A stretch of 64,000 bases of DNA from Agroathelia rolfsii (lineage: Eukaryota > Basidiomycota > Agaricomycetes > Amylocorticiales > Amylocorticiaceae). The position numbers and the translations under genes were made by a program. Below, piece by piece: positions 57,702-64,000 of the stretch; position 1 is the first letter of the stretch; every line of letters begins with the position of its first letter. Below the pieces are notes generated by a model that searched no databases, was not told the origin of the DNA, and was given only the letters and a program-made list of their open reading frames with translations. Where the stretch lies: positions 4,836,001 through 4,900,000 of the forward strand of contig JABRWF010000002.1 of assembly GCA_018343915.1 (NCBI GenBank), in the 5' to 3' direction.

Positions 57702-58304
57702 GATCTTGAAGCGACTCGGGGTGTGTCACTGTAAGCAACACCGCTGGAAGAAGAAAGGCCAGGTGATATATAGCATGTTCTTGCGAAGACGAAGCACTCG
57801 TTGCCGACAGCGCCGAACGATCTTCGAAGAGAACGGTCGCTGCGCGTCTACGGCGCAGCGATGACACCAACGACAACCAGCCAAGAATTCCAAATGGAGG
57901 AAATCAAAGACCTGGACGCGTTGGATGCGTCTTTCATCCAAATAAAAAAAAACTAGTAAATCCAAACTACGACTCGGACAACAACTTAACATAGACGCCA
58001 ATCTTTACTCTCCAACAGATCTGAGATAGCTGAATTTTTCAATTAGGATTTTCAACGATGACAGGTGAACATTACTAAATGGATGTTTGAAGTACAGTAG
58101 TCTACATTGATAATGACAAGAGAGCCTGAGGGGGAGGATGAAGGATGAAAACAAAACGAGCGAGTACACCAAGAACACCGATAGTACCCAGAGAAAGAGA
58201 AAAGATTGAATTATTTGACAATAGAGAATAGCAATGACAAGAATAGACAGTTGTTGAGACCAAGGATCCAGCGCCGGTCAACGGAGCAGGCGTAATAAAC
58301 AACA

Positions 58305-59827
58305 TCACCGGTAGGCTTGTTGTTGAGCTGCGGGGTTGCTTTGATATGGCATCATGTTAGCGCCATACTGAGCTTGGGCCTGGGCCTGCACTTGCGCCTG
58401 AGCCTGGGCTTGCGCTTGGACGTGTGCGGCCTGTGCTTGAGCTTGCGCCTGTGCCTGTGCCTGTGCTTGAGCCTGAGCCTGCGCCTGCGCCTGCTGGGCT
58501 GCAGTGATCTGCTGCGCGGTACTGGATGAAACATATGACGTGGGTTGGTAGGGTACTTGCTGAGCGTGAGGGTAAGGATAGAAGGTAGAAGATGTCCCCA
58601 TGGCTTGGGTTCCGGAGGTGAAGTAAGGGTGTTTGAGCGCTTCGGCAGCGGTTATACGTTTGGCAGGGTCGAACTGTAAAAGGCGTTCAAGTAGGTCGAT
58701 CGCTAAACGTAGAAATTTGTTTCAGTATCGTAAGAAATGCATTCGTAACGCCGTGGGCTTACCTGGAGGGGACGCTTTGGGTAGGATTTGTTGGAATGGG
58801 ATTTTGGGATATCGAGAGAATTGTTTCAATTGAACGTCGGGCTATGGAAGACTTGGTTAGATGGCGTTGTGGCAATGCTTTGAAGATTTGGGAGAATTAC
58901 CGAGTCTCGTGCAATTGCTTGAAGTGTCCTGTCATCGGGCGTTCCAAGTATACGTACGATCTGGTGCAGTTGATCTGAGTTATCTCGGCCTCGGAACAAC
59001 GGCACACCAGAGATCATTTCCGCAAATATGCAGCCGCATGACCAGACGTCGATCGAAGTGCTATATGTGCGCGAGCCGAGGAGGACGTCTGGAGAACGAT
59101 ACCATAACGTAACAACCTTGAGAATGATTAGGAAAATACACATGAAGAACGTGGTTCGTAAATCTCACCTCGTTAGAGAATGTATTGACGGGCACGCCGA
59201 ATGCGCGAGCCAAGCCAAAGTCTGCAATTTTGAGCTCGCCCTTACGGTTAATGAGAAGATTCTGAGGTTTCAGATCACGATGAAGAACACGGTTATCGTG
59301 ACAGAAAGATATTCCACGAAGTAGCTGGTACATGAAGCTTCGGACAGTGTTTAGTTCGAGCGCGCAACGATCGCCGTGTTGATCCATGTACTTCTTGAGA
59401 TCTTGGTCGCAATACTCGAAAATGAGAACGAGCTTGGTCTCTGTGTGGATAACGTCGTGTAATCGGACAATGTTGATGTGCTTGAGTTCCTTCATGAGAG
59501 AAATCTCCCGGATGGCTGTAGATGGCGTGCCTTCTTCGGCATCGAGATGGATTTCCTTCAGAGCAACAGTCTCGTTTGTTGTGCGAGATCGACCCTAGTT
59601 TCTTGATTAGGTGGTGTGTATTATAAGTACTCGCGAATCAAACACACCTTGTACACCGTGGCGTAGGTTCCCTCGCCTGTAAGGACGTGAACTATTAGTA
59701 TGGCGTCATGTTTGGTACTGCGTAAAAGTGCACACCTAGTTTCTCAAGCTAAAAAAAAAATGGAATAGGAACATAAGCCAGGAGTTTATAATACAAAACA
59801 TAAAAGACATACTTGGATGTAATTCAT
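58305..59827 (-). CDS. pho85: Pho85/Cdk5-type cyclin-dependent kinase, copy 2
   Basis: It starts with ATG at 59827-59825 (MNYIQ) and has the same exon layout as copy 1: tiny first exons ([19 protein letters not shown]), then the long kinase exon around 59600-59170 with [27 protein letters not shown] and the PVNTFSNE segment, the [14 protein letters not shown] exon, the [20 protein letters not shown] exon and a last exon with [16 protein letters not shown]. The first two introns have GT donors. The C-terminal tail holds a long Ala-Gln repeat, longer than in copy 1. Both copies look functional, so they may share or divide the ancestral role. Confidence 0.9.
58375..58500 (-). repeat. Ala-Gln coding minisatellite in Pho85 copy 2
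   Basis: Alternating GCN-CAG codons on the minus strand encode about 20 Ala-Gln pairs in three runs. Copy 1 has a shorter version at 52555-52600. The difference indicates repeat expansion after duplication. Confidence 0.8.
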
Positions 59828-61397
59828 GGCAATGAGCGATGTAGCACTCGGACTCGGAGCTGTGCCCGGAGGGGGGGTGTCTGGGGAAGGAGTTGAAGTG
59901 AGGCGGATGTGCTTCCGCCACATGGCTCGGAACCAAAATCTTATAAACCATGGCTGGGTGGCAGTGCTTGGGCGAGACCTCGCGCAGCCTTGCCACAGGT
60001 TCTCCACTGGCAGGCGCGTCTGCTTGACGGGATGCTATTCTTCGCTTTGTCTGCTCCTTTTGTCGCTATCGCATCTCTCGCTAAACCGCTTTGCTTACAG
60101 CTCTCACACTAATGTATCCTGAGACAAAAAAGAATAAATACTCAATTATATGAACACTCAAGCCGACTACTCTTCGAGTCTACATGCACTTCATGTTTCT
60201 AATTATCGTGTCATTGCAAGCGCCATGATTATCTAGTTTCTCTTAGGCCTTATTTTAATACAAGCTCTATGAAGCTTTAGACCAATCATCTTGCACTATC
60301 GTAGCCTACTAATCACCCTAAAATAAGTTCTTCGAAGTTCAAGGTCGTTAATCAAGACAATTCCCTCTATCCGTATAAAGCAGCAAGAAGACTAATGACA
60401 GATATCTACTGCAGGTCTTACAACTGTACTAAATATAATTGCCGATGTCTGGGTGGGTAACTCATTGTTTTGTCAAGTATTAGGCATAGCAAGTCTGGGC
60501 CTCTAAAGGAGCTGTGCTGATGACCAAACATATAAACTACTGAATATGCTTCTTTTTGAAATGAACATATATTAGCAAGAATGTATTTTATATTTTATAT
60601 TTCGAAAGATTCTACCATCACGTTGAGTTTCTTATTCATCGACTTGAAAAGTATCCCTCTCGTCGCCACAGTGATTCAGCCACACGACCCTCCAATTGGC
60701 TGGTGGCGCCCGGAAAGCGAGCCTTGATATGTCTTGATAGTTTGATATATAGCCTCCTAAAGCGATCATGTAACAATCGACTTTATCAGTACAACCACAG
60801 CGTCTTAAACGCTTAGCTCTACATTTTAAAAATAAGTACCCCTCCGAGTAATTACCGACCGGAAACTCGCCGATTCTGCATCGGAGAATGTTTATTGCAC
60901 AATCTGCACGTTTATCAGCAGGCTAGGAGTATCCGCCGAAAGCCGTACCGTGACGGATTGCCAAAAAGAAGTAATCAGTGCTCAACATTCAGCGCTCAGC
61001 GCTTGGCGCCCAACTCTCGGCTCCAGCCGCTCAGAAAGGCCGCCCGGAACTCAAACTCATCCGCTAAGGCAGTGTCAGATGGCTTTGGGTGTTCTACGTG
61101 TTCCGATATTTACTGGACTTCTCCCTATTGCGATCTTGTCAAGTGACTCGGTGCCACAAGCTTAGATTCAAAATCGCTATATGCAACACCAGAGTACAAC
61201 TTTTTTGGAAATGAGGCGATGATTGAATATTGAATGATGGGGTACCATCCGAGATAAGCCCTACAATTGCAAGTATGCGCCTCCGGATCTGATATTCTGG
61301 TATTATTTATTCCTTGTACTAACAGATTTTTATATTAAACAGCATACGGTATTCATCTGGGAAGACACCAATTCTCGACCCTCAAACTCCCCGGCAA
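59828..61397. other. Intergenic
   Basis: No gene supported over about 1.6 kb. Mostly AT-rich DNA between the divergent kinase and dehydrogenase genes; short open frames at 60895-61165 overlap each other and show no family. Confidence 0.5.
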
Positions 61398-62619
61398 ATG
61401 TCCCAGCCAAGGATTGCAATCGTAACAGGCAGTGCAGTTGGCATTGGCCACGCAATCGCACTTAGACTTGCAGACGATGGCTGCGACCTTGTATTGAACG
61501 ACTTGCCTAGCCAATCAGAGCAATTGAATACCCTTGTGAAAGAGATTGAAGCCAAAGGACGCAGAGCTATAACTTATATTGGCGATATTTCAGCAGAAAA
61601 AAACGTTCAGGAACTCGTTGATACCGCAGTTACATCGTTCGGTGGACTAGACATTGTACGCGCTAGCATGATTTCATATAATCAACTTTTAACGTGTTTC
61701 TTAGATGGTGGCCAACGCGGGTATTGGACTGCTTGGGTCTATTATGGAGAGTAAGTTGAAGAAATGCTTTTGGGGATTCTTTTCCAAGTTTTGCAAATAA
61801 ACTCCTTTTTTAAAACTGACAATGAATATTTATCCAATCTTAGCATCTATGGAAGATTTCAATAAAGCGCTCAGTGTTAACTTGGGCAGTGTTTTCCTAT
61901 CGTACAAGTATGCCGCTGCGCAAATGATCAAACAAGGCCATGGCGGTCGTATCATTGGTGTGCCTTTTTTCACATTTAACCATGCTTTGTTCTAATCGAT
62001 TCGATGTCGTTTACAGGTGCCTCTTCTGTCTGGGGAAAGACTGCTCGGGTATCTACAGGCGCATACAGTGCGTCGAAATTTGCTATTCGTGGATTAACTC
62101 AATCAGCAGGTCAGGTTTAATACTTATATGATTTTTATAAAAGATTTAATTTTTTTTTAGCCCAAGAATGGGGCCAATATGGTATTACCGTCAATGCGTA
62201 TTGTCCGGGTCTAATTTGGACACCAATGAGTGAGTTCACTGTTCCATGCAATTTCACATAGGGTATGTTTCATCTACTTATCTTTCCAATAATTAAGTTC
62301 AAAACGGTCATGATTTCATGAAAAGCACAAAATTCTATGGTTCTTCCGGTGACATGAGAGAAGTTGCAAGTAAAATCTTATTCTCAACCTAAATCTCTTG
62401 TTTATTATTTCTTTTGCTCAGTGGGCCGAACTTAGTGCTGTGAAGAGGCATGGCCTACCTGAGGATATAGCCAACCTTGTTTCATTTTTTGCTTCAGAAA
62501 AAAGCAGTTTTGTCACAGGGCAGAGTGTAAGTCAATTCTGGCATTCGAGCAATAAAGTTGAATACTAATATTGAATCCATGAATAGATTCTGGCAGATGG
62601 CGGTACACTATTTGATTGA
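61398..62619 (+). CDS. Short-chain dehydrogenase/reductase, diacetyl/acetoin reductase-like (261 aa)
   Basis: Eight exons (61398-61655, 61705-61750, 61844-61957, 62017-62109, 62161-62229, 62298-62365, 62422-62526, 62587-62619) total 786 nt. Features of classical SDRs: TGSAVGIG cofactor loop (residues 11-18), an acidic residue after the second strand (NDLPS, favouring NAD), VANAGIG, catalytic Ser in GASSVWG and YSASK (Tyr-x-x-x-Lys), then YCPGLIWTPM and the C-terminal QSILADGG. The whole resembles fungal acetoin/diacetyl reductases, but substrate is not certain. The intron after exon 6 works only with a GC donor (GCAAGT at 62366); using the GT three bases later would shift the frame. Confidence 0.9.
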
Positions 62620-64000
62620 TTTTACTAATTAAACTTTCTGTCAACATGATCTCACATGTATGAATATATCGTGGTTTTTTTTTTGCTGAGATCGCAAATG
62701 AATTAATATTTAGAGGGAATTAATCCGCGTCTCAGTCGTCGCTCACTGTCCCTCGGTTTTTATTTTATTTTATATAGTTGTCACTTTATTGCTCCCATTC
62801 GCTTACACAAGGAATTGGCATACGTACAAGTGTGGCAAGTATCTGGGAATAGTCTTCAGAGAGACTCTGAAACTCATGTCTCCCGACTGGCTTCCAGCAG
62901 AACGATCTTTCTGCTTTGACAAGTTCACCGTGTTTATAGTCCAAATATGTATATAATTCTCATATATGACACCTGCTAGTCGATTCTGGTGTGTTTATCT
63001 AACAAATTACTGTCAAGCATGGTTGATACATATTTTTCTTGGTTCTAGCTCAGGAACTTTGAACGGTGTTTCAACAATATCAACGTGCTTCCTAGTTGTT
63101 TTTTGCCCTAAACTCAGCCGACTGCTCTCAAGCCTCTTATTCTATATTCCTGTTCAAATGCTTTCTACCGAGAAACACCTACACTAAGCGGTGTCTTTGG
63201 AATGCGCGGGGTGGGGGGGAGGGCAAATGCGCGCTAGAGACTCGGAGTGACCCACCACTTTGCTCCGTCCACCACCACATTTGGCCGTACAACTTACTCT
63301 TTTAACCCAACCTTCCTTCCCTCTAAACATTATTTTCTCCCTTTGTTCGTCGTGACCTGGATGCTAGCCACAAGGGAAGCAATCAGCGAAAGAAGGAGAG
63401 TCCCTCTCACCCTACTGCTTACCTCTATTTTTCCAAGCCCAGCCGCGATCGGAAAGCGCCAAGCGCTGTCATCCAACACCGCATCTAGATCACATAGCGT
63501 GCTCCAAGGAGCATGTACTCTTTCCGGTCAATGCCGTCTCGTTAAATTAAAGAGGATGAATGGGTTTACTTCTGCGTCACGGCAGGTATCAATTTGTTCT
63601 ACAATGCTTAACGGGCAGTACAATAAGTTTGATCAGCCGGAGTCAGACTAGCATCGGCATTCCCACCGTCAATACATAAACGGCATTCGCTCCGTCTGTG
63701 GTAATGCTGTAGGCGATATCACGTCAAGCAGCATTCATGATACGTCCGGAGCACGTCAAGCTATATCTGAAACGACGTCATCATGACAAGGTCACATTGT
63801 ATAGCGCATGTATGCTCAAATTGGGGTCGTCGTCAGGTAATCAGTGCATGATTTGATCAACTTTGATTATGCTCATGACGTGTGATATCATAGGTACTGA
63901 ACCGAATAGTACATACATATAACGCACGTATCATATGGGCATTGTCCAATACATCATCAATTGTCCCTTACTCCGTCCATCCTAGACTTATCACTAAATG
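62620..64000. other. Right-edge region, no firm gene
   Basis: No gene supported. The 63247-63651 plus frame (134 codons) starts with a non-ATG codon region and lacks a recognisable domain. Text around 62810-62940 might be an exon of a minus-strand gene, but nothing confirms it. Confidence 0.4.

Noticed and set aside
62298..62421. Frameshift in the short-chain dehydrogenase between exons 6 and 7
   Set aside because: A GC donor (GCAAGT at 62366) gives a perfect frame over all eight exons, so no lesion is needed.
63247..63651. 134-codon frame near the right edge
   Set aside because: No recognisable domain, no convincing ATG context or splice sites; left unannotated as a gene.

Overview
This is eukaryotic nuclear DNA from a filamentous fungus, most likely an agaricomycete basidiomycete. 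The evidence is many short (50-70 bp) GT-AG introns, fungal gene families (Pho85 kinase, Cdc6, p23/Sba1, Gpp-type phosphatase), chromodomain Ty3/gypsy elements and large ATPase proteins of mushroom-forming fungi. A relative of Rhizoctonia/Ceratobasidium is my guess from the character of the retroelement Gag; it is inference, not proof.

Region A (1-15262) is a nested retrotransposon cluster. The frame is a decayed minus-strand Ty3/gypsy chromovirus ('element 1', 1-14857, running off the left edge). It inserted into an older LTR (14858-15262). Four later insertions cut it: a 1027-bp solo LTR (660-1686, TSD GTATA), a 601-bp solo LTR (2893-3493, TSD GTCTG), a complete plus-strand chromovirus ('element 2', 7229-13489, TSD GGGCA, two 848-bp LTRs identical by eye, intact pol) and an 841-bp solo LTR (13770-14610, TSD AACAA) inside element 1's own 5' LTR. 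Element 2 is strongly and strand-specifically enriched in the pentamers CATAG/CACAG, in LTRs and coding DNA alike.

Region B (15263-38043) holds a decayed seven-helix membrane-protein gene and then two tandem paralogues of a giant ATPase gene. The first (18862-26780, 13 exons, 2412 residues) is intact. It joins a ZNFX1/Upf1-like SF1 helicase, an NF-X1-type zinc-finger segment, a coiled coil, three CbxX/CfqX-type AAA+ modules and a Cys-containing tail. The second (30314-38043) has the same architecture but carries stops and frameshifts. A small secreted-protein gene with a good TATA box lies between them.

Region C (38280-46082) is gene-dense: a HAD phosphatase (glycerol-3-phosphatase type), an unknown minus-strand protein, the Hsp90 co-chaperone p23/Sba1, a small single-pass membrane protein, and Cdc6.

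Region D (46083-64000) has a 43-45 bp tandem repeat, a second seven-helix gene, two Pho85-type kinase genes in opposite orientation, an apparently intact serine beta-lactamase-like hydrolase with a decayed copy beside it, and a short-chain dehydrogenase. Four gene families are present twice in the window, often as one good and one degraded copy. Several introns (HAD, Pho85, SDR) need GC donors for the frame to hold.
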